DNA of 36,156 nt from Treponema zioleckii (GTDB taxonomy: Bacteria; Spirochaetota; Spirochaetia; Treponematales; Treponemataceae). How positions within the stretch are numbered: the stretch's first letter is position 1; every line of letters begins with the position of its first letter. Shown piece after piece: positions 6,704 through 14,930 of the stretch. The DNA lies in the NCBI RefSeq assembly GCF_014737315.1, contig NZ_JPUF01000040.1, forward strand, positions 1 through 36,156, written 5' to 3'. The position numbers and the translations under genes were made by a program. The notes under the pieces were generated by a model that saw only the letters and a program-made list of their open reading frames with translations, was not told the origin of the DNA and did no database searches.

Positions 6704-7940
6704 TCAATTTTCGGTAACCGAAAAGAAGAGTTCTACGACATTAATGCCATTCACCGGAGGTTTTGAAAGATACAATTTTAGGGTGCTGTCACGGCCATTA
6801 ATCAAATGGCGGCTCGTGATTCCGTATTTTATTGAACTGTCCGCCTCGATTAGCGCGCTCAAATGGTCGGCAATTCTGACAGTTTTTCCGTCAACAGGCG
6901 AGAATTCGTCGGAATTATAGCTTTCGTTCAAATCTTCCCAAGAAACCACTTCAGTCATTTTTTCGCCGTCCAAGCCGTTCACGCGAATCCGGTTTTCAAA
7001 TTCGTTGCTACGAAAAATAAATCACCTCGTCGGCGTAAGACTTGTCCATTAACGGCACAAGCTCAGACTGCACGATTTCGTCCTCAAGCTGCTTTACAAT
7101 CGACGGAAGATTTTCCGTAGCTTGCTTTACAGGCGAAATTATGTCGCGGGTAACCGCCTCCGGCAAATCGTGGAAAAGCGCGCTAAAAAAATCATTAAAA
7201 ATACGCTTGGCACACATTTTTACGCCGGACTCGCGGATAAGCAAAAAAGTCATTACGGCAACAAAAAATGAATGCCCCAGAACGCTTGTTTTGGGCACGC
7301 GAGGAGTTTGATTCCAGCGGATTTGAAAGCGAAGACGCTCGACCATCATCAAAAAATCAAAAGGCAGCTGATGCGTCAAAAGAAGCTGTAGGCCCTTCAA
7401 ATCCAAATATTCTTGCATATCCTCATTTACATCTTTTCTGATTTTTGTAAGACGCTGCTCCTCGTTCACGGGAGACATCATGTCAAGCTCGCGGAGAGAT
7501 GAAAATTTATGGGCCGCACGCATAACGCGAGACGCACGGACTGTAGACTCCGATTTTTCATTTTCTCCGCCGTTCAGCCCAAGATATTCCGAAAAACGCT
7601 CGGCTAAATCCTGGTCAATCATATCGCGGTATTGATTCAGAACCCACTCGTTCAACTTAACATACTCTTCTGGGTAGCGATTTTTTATGAGCCGCTGGAC
7701 AGGAGATTTTATGTCGCAAAGCGCAATTTTTTTTAAGAGGTCAAAAATTGACGCATAAATCATCCAAGTCCAGTCAATCTGATTTCCAGAAGACTCTTCG
7801 TACTTTCCGATAATGTATGCGGCAATCATTTTTTCAGCAGCCTTGTCCATTTCAACAATTTCAAACGGCCGAATCAAATCGTTCCAACGCTGAATCGAAA
7901 ATCCCTCGTAAATTTTTAAAATCAACTTTTTATCCAGCAT
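6704..7940 (-). pseudogene. HD-domain hydrolase (YfbR-like), interrupted by a one-base frameshift
   Basis: Reading starts at ATG 7940 with a strong GGAGGG ribosome site and runs 310 codons to a premature TAG at 7008. Removing one T from the T5 run (A5 at 7013-7017 on the plus strand) continues the protein to a stop at 6704, giving about 411 residues with no further stops. The HD site is split by the break: His223 and His257-Asp258 (FHDLPEAVTRDI) lie before it, and the third motif RIADHLSAL (Asp at 6866-6868) lies after it. The HDLPEAVTRDIISPVK segment resembles YfbR-type 5'-deoxynucleotidases. It may be a real pseudogene, a sequencing error in a homopolymer, or less likely a programmed shift. 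It follows the TraB gene by 21 bp and is probably cotranscribed with it. Confidence 0.75.
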
Positions 7941-7961
7941 TTTCTCCCTCCGACAAAAATT

Positions 7962-8906
7962 CTATTCTATCGTTCCCATTTCTCTCAAAAAATCAAAGAC
8001 AGTTTTTCCTTCGATTAAATGCCCGGCGCCAACATAAATAAAAGTCGAACCGCCATCTTTTAAAAACTGCGTTATCTGTTTTGCCCAAGACTCATTTCTG
8101 TCCAAAAGTGTTTTTTTATGGTATTCAACGTACAACTCATTTTTTTCATCATCTTTTTGTTTACTGTCATTCAGAACGGTTTTCAATTTTTCAACATCGT
8201 CCTGAACGTAAGCTTCGTACAACGCCTTAAACTGCTCAACACCTTCATCAACGTTGTCCAAAATGTCTTTTAACAAAAAGAGCTGAGTTTCGTAATCCTT
8301 GTATCGGATCAAATCAATCTGAGTTTCAAGCGTATCAAGTCCGCCCACAGAGCGGGCCTGTTTTTTTGCACGGTCATAAAAAAAGACATCAACACCGTGC
8401 TTTTCGTCAACGCCGTAATCAGAATATATCGACGACGCCAAGTTCATCGTAAATAGCCACGGCTCAAACGCATTAAATTTTTTTATCAGAATAGCATTCA
8501 AATATTTTGCAAGCACCGCATTCTGTTTTTCGGAAAGACTGTCCGTAACAAGCCGGCCGTCACGCTGAAAACTTTCGCGCATGAGCCGAACAGTGAGCCT
8601 AGTTACCTTTAATATATCTTCCGAGCTGATTTCTGCATAAACTCTGTCAGCATTGTCGAACTGATACAAAACGTTCTCGCCAAGCGGAAAAATTCGGTCA
8701 TTGCCTAAATGAACCGTTCCCTGCAGATAAATGTATGAAGGCTTGCCCTCTTTGTCGGTACTAGAAATTTTCCAGAACAGTCTGTCATTTTCTTTTGAAA
8801 GCACGGCTTTTTGAGCCCCGAGAGCCGCATGTTGATTAGAAGCACAAGAAATTACAAGAAAAGACAGGAACAGAATTGATAATATTAATTTTATTTTTTT
8901 TGTCAT
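7962..8906 (-). CDS. TraB/GumN-family lipoprotein
   Basis: A 314-residue protein with a lipoprotein signal (residues 1-20, Cys21 in VIS-C), so it should be anchored to a membrane facing the periplasm. It carries the two hallmarks of the TraB/GumN/TIKI fold: GTVHLGND near residue 65 and a C-terminal GAGHLIEGKTVFDFLREMG. Relatives include animal TIKI metalloproteases and bacterial pheromone shutdown proteins. The histidines in GTVH and GAGH are retained, so enzymatic activity is possible, but the substrate is unknown. It is the first gene of a two-gene unit with the HD hydrolase. The ribosome site is weak (GAAAG). Confidence 0.85.
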   Translation of the reverse strand: MTKKIKLILSILFLSFLVISCASNQHAALGAQKAVLSKENDRLFWKISSTDKEGKPSYIYLQGTVHLGNDRIFPLGENVLYQFDNADRVYAEISSEDILKVTRLTVRLMRESFQRDGRLVTDSLSEKQNAVLAKYLNAILIKKFNAFEPWLFTMNLASSIYSDYGVDEKHGVDVFFYDRAKKQARSVGGLDTLETQIDLIRYKDYETQLFLLKDILDNVDEGVEQFKALYEAYVQDDVEKLKTVLNDSKQKDDEKNELYVEYHKKTLLDRNESWAKQITQFLKDGGSTFIYVGAGHLIEGKTVFDFLREMGTIE

Positions 8907-8930
8907 AATATAACTTTCAAATCCACAAAG

Positions 8931-8967
8931 AAAAAGTGCGCCCGAATCAAAATGATTTTAGGCGCAC
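8931..8967 (-). terminator. Terminator after the nucleoside permease genes
   Basis: On the minus strand GTGCGCC (8961-8967) pairs with GGCGCAC (8936-8942), an inner 5-bp stem adds stability, and five T follow (8931-8935). It lies 12 bp past the stop of the last permease gene. Confidence 0.85.
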
Positions 8968-8979
8968 CAACAAATTTAA

Positions 8980-9888
8980 TTACGAGCCAGTTTTTTCGTA
9001 AGGTTTACCGGCAGAAGCAGGAGCATAGTTCTTTCCGCTGAATACTACCAACGCCAGCAAAGTAATTACGTATGGAAGCAAACTGAAGAATTCCGCAGGA
9101 AGAGCATTTTTTAACGTCGGAATATTTACGACGTAAATCGAGAATGCAACCGCAGCACCGAACAAGAGTGACGAAAGCGAGATTCCGATTGGTCGCCAGC
9201 GTCCGAACGAAACCGCAGCAAGTGCAATAAATCCAGTTCCGTTTATTGTCGTAGACGTGTACTGAATCGTCTCGGTAAGAACAAGACAACCACCCGCAAG
9301 ACCTGCAAGAAGGCCTGACGCAAGAACCGCAAAATAACGCATCTTTATAACGTTAACGCCAACACTCGCCGCAGCACTAGGATGCTCACCGCAAGCACGG
9401 AGGCGCAAACCGAAGGCAGTCTTGTACAACAAGAACCAAACCGCAAGGATTACGACAAGCGCAATGTAAACCGTCGGATAAACACCGCCAGGCCCCGGCA
9501 GAATGCCTACTTTGTACGGCTTAGTTCTGTCTGCCTGAAAGAGAACCTGAGAGAAGAAGATTGTAACGCCGTTTGCGAGCAAGTTAATACCCGTACCGCT
9601 GATTGTCTGGTCAGCTTTGAGCGAAATTGCCGCATAAGCATGAATCGAACTGAAAACCATTCCAAAGAACGCACCGACCACAAGCGCAATCCACGGAGAA
9701 AAAGCACCGCAAGAAAACTCAAGAATAACATGAGTCGAAGCCGCGGCAAACGCACCAATCTGAAGAAGACCTTCAAGGGCGATATTAACTACGCCGGAAC
9801 GCTCACAAATCATTCCGCCGGCAGATGTAATAAGAATAGGAGAAACCATCATCAAAATCGATGGAATCATGTTCAAGATAATGCTCAT
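8980..9888 (-). CDS. pnrE: Nucleoside ABC transporter permease (second)
   Basis: A 302-residue polytopic membrane protein of the branched-chain/ribose-type permease family (BPD_transp_2), closest by eye to the YufQ/NupQ group that works with BMP-family binding proteins. Typical features are ICERSGVVNIALEGLLQIGAFAAA near the start, the cytoplasmic coupling-helix segment around GLRLRACGEHPSAAASVGVNV, and LLAGLAGGCLVL. It should pair with the permease encoded just upstream. The ATG overlaps that gene's stop by 4 bp (ATGA), with a strong GGAGG 6 nt upstream, so translation is probably coupled. The symbol follows the T. pallidum Pnr system from memory; a different substrate, such as another nucleoside or riboflavin, is possible. 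Confidence 0.88.
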   Translation of the reverse strand: MSIILNMIPSILMMVSPILITSAGGMICERSGVVNIALEGLLQIGAFAAASTHVILEFSCGAFSPWIALVVGAFFGMVFSSIHAYAAISLKADQTISGTGINLLANGVTIFFSQVLFQADRTKPYKVGILPGPGGVYPTVYIALVVILAVWFLLYKTAFGLRLRACGEHPSAAASVGVNVIKMRYFAVLASGLLAGLAGGCLVLTETIQYTSTTINGTGFIALAAVSFGRWRPIGISLSSLLFGAAVAFSIYVVNIPTLKNALPAEFFSLLPYVITLLALVVFSGKNYAPASAGKPYEKTGS

Positions 9889-11015
9889 TTTTTACCTCCA
9901 GCCAACGACTCTGCATTCGCCTTGCGTTTTTCAGACCAAATCAAGAAAAGTCTTATAGCCGTTTTTAGAGCAACGAATACAACAACAAGTCCCTGAATGA
10001 TAAAAGTGATTTCTTTTGGAATTCCTTTTGACTGCATCAAAGTCTGCGAAGCCTGCAACATTCCGAACAAAAGACCCGCGATGAACACGCCGAGAGCCTT
10101 GTTGTTTCCGACGAGTGCAACCGCGATTCCAGTGTAGCCATAGTTATCCATTGCAGAAAGAACGCGCCCATACTTGAATGAGCCAAGAGCAACGATTCCG
10201 CCGCCAAGACCAGCATAAGCACCGCTTATAGCCATTGCAATCACGATTCCAGAAACAACAGGAATTCCTGCATAATGAGCCGCATCCCGGTTAAAACCAG
10301 TAGCTTTTAGCGAATAACCGAGCTTTGTTTTTTCCATTAAGAACCAATAAACAATCGTAACAAGAATCGTAATGAAGATTCCGTAGTTCAAAAGTGACCC
10401 GTTCGTGAGTTTTTCGAGCCAAGAAGCTTTAAGAGAAGCCGAAACCGGGAAGTTTGCAGTTTTGTAAGTGTTAGTACCCGGAATTGCAAGCGTAATGATT
10501 CTCGAAAGATAGAGGGCCACATAGTTCAACATGATTGTAGAAACGACTTCGCTAACTTCGTATTTAGCCTTCAAAAGACCTACAACACCGCCCCAAATCG
10601 CACCTGCAAGAATTGCAAAAACAAGTGCCGTCATCCAGTGCATTCCCGGAATCTGAGGGAAGTAAATTGCAACAAGCTGAGCAACGGTAACGCCCATAAT
10701 GTACTGGCCTTCGCCACCAACATTAAAAAGCCCTACCCTTCCGGCAAAGGCCATTGCAAATCCACACAAAATGTACGGAATCGAATAGTTGAACCATTCG
10801 CCAACGTAACGAATATTCCAAGTGCCCTTGTCGATATTCCATCCAGAAACCGACTGAACGATTGCCTTATACATTCCGGCAGGACTTCGACCTACGCAAA
10901 TAACGAGGAAAGTCGCAACCAAAAATCCGAGAAGCACAACGATTACAGAAACACCTGCATCACTTCTCATTAAAAAATTGTATAGCCAGCTTTTCTTCTT
11001 TTCTGTATCACTCAT
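9885..11015 (-). CDS. pnrD: Nucleoside ABC transporter permease (first)
   Basis: A 376-residue integral membrane permease of the YufP/NupP type. Visible signatures are FNVGGEGQYIMGVTVAQL, the coupling segment YSLKATGFNRDAAHYAGIPV, and GLGGGIVALG. It should form the pore with the second permease and be driven by the ATPase encoded upstream. I chose ATG 11015, which has GGAG 9 nt upstream and lies 4 bp past the ATPase stop. A start at 11054 would add 13 residues (including ILTKAQAENNQ) and overlap the ATPase gene by 35 bp without a better ribosome site. Confidence 0.88.
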   Translation of the reverse strand: MSDTEKKKSWLYNFLMRSDAGVSVIVVLLGFLVATFLVICVGRSPAGMYKAIVQSVSGWNIDKGTWNIRYVGEWFNYSIPYILCGFAMAFAGRVGLFNVGGEGQYIMGVTVAQLVAIYFPQIPGMHWMTALVFAILAGAIWGGVVGLLKAKYEVSEVVSTIMLNYVALYLSRIITLAIPGTNTYKTANFPVSASLKASWLEKLTNGSLLNYGIFITILVTIVYWFLMEKTKLGYSLKATGFNRDAAHYAGIPVVSGIVIAMAISGAYAGLGGGIVALGSFKYGRVLSAMDNYGYTGIAVALVGNNKALGVFIAGLLFGMLQASQTLMQSKGIPKEITFIIQGLVVVFVALKTAIRLFLIWSEKRKANAESLAGGKK

Positions 11016-11019
11016 TTGA

Positions 11020-12585
11020 TTATTCTCCGCTTGAGCTTTCGTCAGAATTATCATCCGACTTTTCTTTTGTACTTGCCATCATAAGACCGATTTGGCTTTC
11101 CGTAACTTCGCCTTCCTTGAACACGCCAACGATAGAACCTTTGCTGATTGTCGCAATCGTGTCACAAAGATTCATAATCTCATCAAGTTCAAAAGAAACC
11201 AAAAGAATCGCGCGACCTTTGTCACGCTCTGCAAGGATTCTTCGTCTGATATACTCAATCGCGCCTACGTCAAGACCGCGGGTCGGCTGGGCAATAACGA
11301 GGAAGTCGCCGCCCATATCAATCTCACGCGCAACAATAACTTTCTGCTGATTACCGCCACTCATGCTTCCTGTAATCGTCTGAGCACCCTCGCCCGCACG
11401 AATGTCAAAAGCCTTAATGAGTTCCTCCGCCTTCATTGCCATTTCTTTTTCGTCAATAACGATTCCGTGCTTCGTGTAAGGCTCAAGATAATAATTTTTG
11501 AGCGCGACATTGTATGCAACCGTGAACTGACCGACAATTCCGTGCTTGTGCCTGTCTTCCGGAACGTGTCCGATTCCCTTTTCGATTCGTTTTCTGACAG
11601 AAAGCTTTGTAATATCCTCTCCATTAAATATAATTTTTCCGCTTTCGATTTTTGTCATACCAGCGATTCCGAGAATCAACTCGCTCTGACCGTTGCCGTC
11701 AACGCCCGCAATACCAACAACTTCGCCCGCATGAACGCTCAAATTCAAATTGTTTACGGCAAGGCGGCCTCGGTGATCTTTTATGTTAAGATTTTCGATT
11801 TTTAAGACTTCTCTGCCAATTTTTGCAGGATTTTTTTCAATCTCAAATTTTACAGCACGACCAACCATAAGTTCTGCAAGGTCTTCCTCACTAACGTCGG
11901 CAACGTTAACAGTCTTAATCGTTTTTCCACGGCGAAGAACCGTACATCTGTCGGCAACAGCCTTGATCTCTTTAAGTTTGTGGGTGATTAAGATAATTGT
12001 TTTTCCCTCAGACTTCAATCTTCGGATAATGTCCATCAAATCGTCAATTTCCTGAGGAGTAAGAACCGCTGTAGGCTCATCAAAAATAATGATGTCCGCA
12101 TTGCGGTAAAGAACTTTGAGGATTTCAACACGCTGCTGCATTCCAACCGTGATATCTTCAATAATGTCACGTGGATTCACACGAAGACCGTAACGCTCAG
12201 AAAGTTCTGCGACACGCTTTTCGGCAGATTTTAAGTCGAGCATTCCGAATTTATTTTTCGGCTCGATTCCAAGAACGATGTTTTCGGTAACAGTATAATT
12301 GTGCACCAATTTAAAATGCTGGTGAACCATACCAATACCGAGTGCCGTCGCAGCATTCGGATCTTTTATCTTCTCTTCCTTTCCGTTGATTTTTATTACA
12401 CCTGAATCAGGATCGTATGCCCCAAAAAGTATGGACATCAACGTTGATTTTCCCGCACCGTTTTCACCTAGAAGCGCAAGAACCTCATTCTTATACACCT
12501 GAATGTTTACGTGGTCATTTGCCACAACCCCAGGGAAAGTTTTTGTAATATCAATCATTTCGATTGCATTTTCACGACTACTCAT
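11020..12585 (-). CDS. pnrC: ABC transporter ATPase with two nucleotide-binding domains (nucleoside importer)
   Basis: A 521-residue protein with tandem ATPase domains, as in RbsA/YufO. The N-terminal domain has Walker A GENGAGKST, signature VGMQQR and Walker B IIIFDEPTAVLT. The C-terminal domain has a degenerate Walker A (GVDGNGQSEL), signature SGGNQQK and AQPTRGLD. In this family only one ATP site is usually fully active. The Glu/Ser-rich tail (KEKSDDNSDESSSGE) is unusual. I chose ATG 12585 (MSSRENAIEMIDITKTFPG): upstream in-frame starts at 12630 and 12594 fall in the pnrA terminator and the -10 element. No ribosome site precedes it. The gene lies downstream of pnrA, separated by a terminator, and leads the two permease genes. 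Confidence 0.88.
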   Translation of the reverse strand: MSSRENAIEMIDITKTFPGVVANDHVNIQVYKNEVLALLGENGAGKSTLMSILFGAYDPDSGVIKINGKEEKIKDPNAATALGIGMVHQHFKLVHNYTVTENIVLGIEPKNKFGMLDLKSAEKRVAELSERYGLRVNPRDIIEDITVGMQQRVEILKVLYRNADIIIFDEPTAVLTPQEIDDLMDIIRRLKSEGKTIILITHKLKEIKAVADRCTVLRRGKTIKTVNVADVSEEDLAELMVGRAVKFEIEKNPAKIGREVLKIENLNIKDHRGRLAVNNLNLSVHAGEVVGIAGVDGNGQSELILGIAGMTKIESGKIIFNGEDITKLSVRKRIEKGIGHVPEDRHKHGIVGQFTVAYNVALKNYYLEPYTKHGIVIDEKEMAMKAEELIKAFDIRAGEGAQTITGSMSGGNQQKVIVAREIDMGGDFLVIAQPTRGLDVGAIEYIRRRILAERDKGRAILLVSFELDEIMNLCDTIATISKGSIVGVFKEGEVTESQIGLMMASTKEKSDDNSDESSSGE

Positions 12586-12592
12586 AAATTTC

Positions 12593-12621
12593 ATTGTAGC
12601 ATAAAAAAAGCACTGTGTGGA
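12593..12621 (-). promoter_or_regulatory. Possible promoter of the ATPase-permease operon
   Basis: On the minus strand there is an extended -10 TGC-TACAAT (-10 at 12593-12598) and a -35 TCCACA (12616-12621, 4 of 6) at 17-bp spacing. It overlaps the pnrA terminator stem. The predicted transcript start (about 12586) falls at or next to the chosen ATG, implying a leaderless or nearly leaderless mRNA. Confidence 0.45.
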
Positions 12622-12640
12622 ATTTATCACAGTGCTTTTA
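12603..12640 (-). terminator. Terminator after pnrA
   Basis: A 12-bp perfect stem on the minus strand (12628-12639 with 12606-12617, core GCACTGTG) ends in seven T (12603-12609). It separates the binding-protein gene from the ATPase gene, a common way to express the lipoprotein at much higher level than the membrane components. Confidence 0.9.
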
Positions 12641-12705
12641 CAAAAAAAATTTCTATTTTTTTTGAAGTTTCTTAAACAGATATTAAAATTCTGTTAAAAA
12701 ACTAT

Positions 12706-13821
12706 TTAGTTGTCCATTGCGCCCAAGCCCTCTGGAACCAAGCCCTGAGCAACTGACTCAGCGTATGTTGGAACAACGTTGATTTTTCCAGAAATGATGT
12801 CAGCCTTTACTTCTGAAAGTTTTGCAACAACTTCTGGGTTCAAATCAGGATTTGTTTTAGCAAAATCAACACCGTCATCAGACATAGCAAGAGTTACAAC
12901 TTTTCCTTCGAAAGTGTTTCCTGCAACTGCTTCCAAACCAACTTTAGCAGCTGATTCAACGCGTTTTTCCATAGATGTGAGAACTGCAGATTTAGAACCC
13001 TCGTAGATTCCTTCTTCGTACTGATCGCTGTCTACACCGATAGCCCAAACGTTCTTGCCCTGGAGGCGATACTCTTTAGCCTGAGCGATAGTTCCGTTTC
13101 CTGTGCTTCCTGCAGCAGAGAAGATTGCGTATACGCCAGAATCGAACCAGTTCTTAGCCTGTGTTTTAGCAAGCTCTGGTTTTCCCCAGTCATTTGCGTA
13201 GTAATCAACAACTTCTGCTTCTGGGAAAACTGATTTCAATCCCTGAATGTATCCAACTTCAAATTTTGTGATTGTAGCTCCAGGAATACCACCGATGAAT
13301 CCGAATTTAGGATTCTCAACGCCCTCAGCCTGAGCCTGCAATGCAGCAGCAACACCAACAAGGTAAGAGCCCTGCTCTTCTGTGAATACGAAGTTCATAA
13401 CGTTTGGCTGGTTTACATAGTCAACGTCAACGATCATGTATTTCTGCTCTGGATAAAGCTGAGCAACTTCGTTCAAGGCATCAGCAAATGTGAATCCTGT
13501 AGTAACGATAAGGTCTTTTCCTTCCTCAGAAACCTGTTTGAGAGTCGGAACGTACTGATCCTGTGTCGCACAAGTAATTACATCATATTTCTTTCCGCGG
13601 CTAGCCTGATTTTCCCAAGTGTCACCGTAAAATGAAAGAATTCCGCGCCAAGCAGCAGCATTGAAAGATTTGTCATCAACACCAGTAGCATCTGTAACGA
13701 GAACAACTGATGGACGTGTATCTGTAGACTCAGTAGCCACAGGCTCAGATTTCTTTTCTTTACATCCGATTGTTGTAAAGAGAACAGCAGCTGCCATCAC
13801 AGCTGAAGCAAACTTTTTCAT
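12706..13821 (-). CDS. pnrA: BMP-family nucleoside-binding lipoprotein (PnrA/TmpC)
   Basis: A 371-residue substrate-binding lipoprotein (signal peptide 1-19, Cys20 in TIGC) of the basic membrane protein family. In T. pallidum the homologue TmpC/PnrA (TP0319) binds purine nucleosides. Matching features are the N-terminal TDATGVDDKSFN, the FGFIGGIPGATITKFEVGYIQG segment, FSAAGSTGNGTIAQAKE and VWAIGVDSDQY. It would deliver nucleosides to the ATPase and permeases encoded downstream. It has a strong GGAGG 4 nt before ATG 13821. Upstream are a good promoter and a terminator-like hairpin, described separately. Riboflavin-binding relatives (RfuA) exist, so the ligand is inferred, not proven. Confidence 0.9.
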   Translation of the reverse strand: MKKFASAVMAAAVLFTTIGCKEKKSEPVATESTDTRPSVVLVTDATGVDDKSFNAAAWRGILSFYGDTWENQASRGKKYDVITCATQDQYVPTLKQVSEEGKDLIVTTGFTFADALNEVAQLYPEQKYMIVDVDYVNQPNVMNFVFTEEQGSYLVGVAAALQAQAEGVENPKFGFIGGIPGATITKFEVGYIQGLKSVFPEAEVVDYYANDWGKPELAKTQAKNWFDSGVYAIFSAAGSTGNGTIAQAKEYRLQGKNVWAIGVDSDQYEEGIYEGSKSAVLTSMEKRVESAAKVGLEAVAGNTFEGKVVTLAMSDDGVDFAKTNPDLNPEVVAKLSEVKADIISGKINVVPTYAESVAQGLVPEGLGAMDN

Positions 13822-13848
13822 ATTTCCTCCAAAGAAATAACAAAGAAT

Positions 13849-13896
13849 AAAAAAATGGTCGCATAAAACTCAAAATAAATTGAATTTTAAGCGACC
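13849..13896 (-). terminator. Terminator-like hairpin in front of pnrA
   Basis: On the minus strand a 17-position stem (13880-13896 with 13857-13873, one mismatch plus a G-T pair, outer GGTCGC/GCGACC) is followed by A and seven T (13849-13855). It lies 19 bp before the pnrA ribosome site. It could end transcription from the gene at 14067, 171 bp away, but the best pnrA promoter lies upstream of it, so it may be a leader attenuator or a 5' mRNA stabiliser. Confidence 0.75.
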
Positions 13897-13899
13897 TTT

Positions 13900-13928
13900 A
13901 CAGTATCACACAACAATTGATTTGTGAA
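13900..13928 (-). promoter_or_regulatory. Promoter of pnrA with flanking TCACA/TGTGA dyad
   Basis: On the minus strand there is -35 TTCACA (13923-13928, 5 of 6) and extended -10 TGA-TACTGT (-10 at 13900-13905) at 17-bp spacing. Predicted start is near 13893, inside the hairpin's first arm. The promoter contains TCACA and TGTGA separated by 12 bp (13906-13910 and 13923-13927), half-sites that also appear at the promoter of the gene at 14067-14870. Confidence 0.55.
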
Positions 13929-14066
13929 TATATCAGCCCCATAGTGATTCCGCATTATGAACTTGCAGGTGCAAAAATCCGTGCATTCGTCCGCCAGAAC
14001 GGATTTTCAGTCTGCTTGTAATAATGAGGAAGCCTTGCGCAGTTCCCGCGCCGAAAAAAGTTTTAA

Positions 14067-14870
14067 TTATTTTGAAAGCCCCTTCTTGCGGTCTGTTTCC
14101 ATTTTTTCGCGCCAGACAAGCGCCTTTTTCTTTATTTCCTCGGCCTCATCGGCATTTCCGATAATCACACAAATTCTTCGGCTGGCAATAAGATAATTTA
14201 TGGCAAGACGCATGTCGTCCTGCCGGTGAGTTGATTTTTCGTATCGATTTCGGTAGTCGGCAGCAGAATCGTCAACAAGTTTTTTTATAAGACGAATAAA
14301 ATAAACCGTGTTGTCATAATCAGGTGACTGAGAATCAAAATAATCCTTCGTGCCCTGTTTCCAATCAAGAATATTTTTTGCGACAGTGGCAAAACGTCCA
14401 CGTAATTCAACAAATGACCAGAACCATTTTGAATTTTCCCCGAACGCATCGATTAAAAGCCTGATCGCAAGTCCAAGTTTTCGAATAAGCTCATAGCGTT
14501 TTGAAAGCGGAGTGTTTTTTATCTGCTCAACTTTATCCTCAATTTCAGAATACTGAGCATCAACTACATTCGTAACGATATCCTCAAGATAAATAATCGC
14601 CTTGTACAAAGTTTTTCGAGCGTCATTCAGAGCATCATTATTTTTTGTAGACAGCAATGTGACCGAAAGAGAGTTCATAGCCATGTAAAGCGTTGAAACA
14701 TATATCATTTCGTCACAAAGAAGAAGACGTTTATACGCATTTCCGGTCTTATCTTTTTCGATAAGAGCAAGCATATTCTTTTCTTTTTCAAGGGACTCAT
14801 TTATCATCGATTTATACGGCTCACATTTCATTCCGTATATTTCTCTGCTTTCTGTATTTATTTTAGCCAT
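14067..14870 (-). CDS. Unrecognised cytoplasmic protein, mostly helical
   Basis: A 267-residue protein I do not recognise. It has no signal peptide or membrane segment. Composition and heptad-like spacing suggest an alpha-helical, possibly coiled or bundle-forming protein (for example EDIVTNVVDAQYSEIEDKV and ADEAEEIKKKALVWREKM), ending in a basic tail DRKKGLSK. Two Trp (WFWSF) near the middle and RRICVIIG near the end stand out. The ribosome site AAGGGGG, 5 nt before ATG 14870, is strong. It is a single-gene unit between recN and pnrA, with its own promoter and a striking paired operator-like palindrome, so its expression is probably controlled. It is likely conserved in treponemes, but I cannot confirm that. 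Confidence 0.8.
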   Translation of the reverse strand: MAKINTESREIYGMKCEPYKSMINESLEKEKNMLALIEKDKTGNAYKRLLLCDEMIYVSTLYMAMNSLSVTLLSTKNNDALNDARKTLYKAIIYLEDIVTNVVDAQYSEIEDKVEQIKNTPLSKRYELIRKLGLAIRLLIDAFGENSKWFWSFVELRGRFATVAKNILDWKQGTKDYFDSQSPDYDNTVYFIRLIKKLVDDSAADYRNRYEKSTHRQDDMRLAINYLIASRRICVIIGNADEAEEIKKKALVWREKMETDRKKGLSK

Positions 14871-14900
14871 AAATGCCCCCTTGTATTTTCAAAAGAAGAT

Positions 14901-14913
14901 TCACAAAGTGTGA
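14901..14913. promoter_or_regulatory. Palindromic operator-like site 1
   Basis: TCACA-AAG-TGTGA is a perfect 5+3+5 palindrome. It lies about 12-24 bp downstream of the predicted transcript start of the 14067-14870 gene. A second, imperfect copy is at 14945-14958. Confidence 0.5.
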
Positions 14914-14930
14914 TAAAATACTTACTTTCT

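Noticed and set aside
6704-6982. A separate small gene of 92 codons
   Set aside because: It would need a GTG start without a ribosome site, and its sequence continues the HD hydrolase after the frameshift, including the last HD motif.
7008-7020. Programmed +1 frameshift in the HD gene
   Set aside because: There is no rare codon, internal Shine-Dalgarno-like stimulator or pseudoknot evident near the T5 run; a homopolymer error or mutation is simpler. It is not excluded.
9382-9996. Long open frame antisense to the permease genes (204 codons)
   Set aside because: It lies opposite conserved permease coding sequence, shows biased composition (many Arg, Asn and Thr), and has no ribosome site or family signature.
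11092-11805. 237-codon open frame antisense to the ABC ATPase
   Set aside because: It is a shadow of the conserved ATPase frame, with no start signals or recognisable domain.
13900-13928. Purine riboswitch in front of pnrA
   Set aside because: The predicted leader upstream of the hairpin is too short to hold the three-helix aptamer, and no conserved junction or loop bases are seen.
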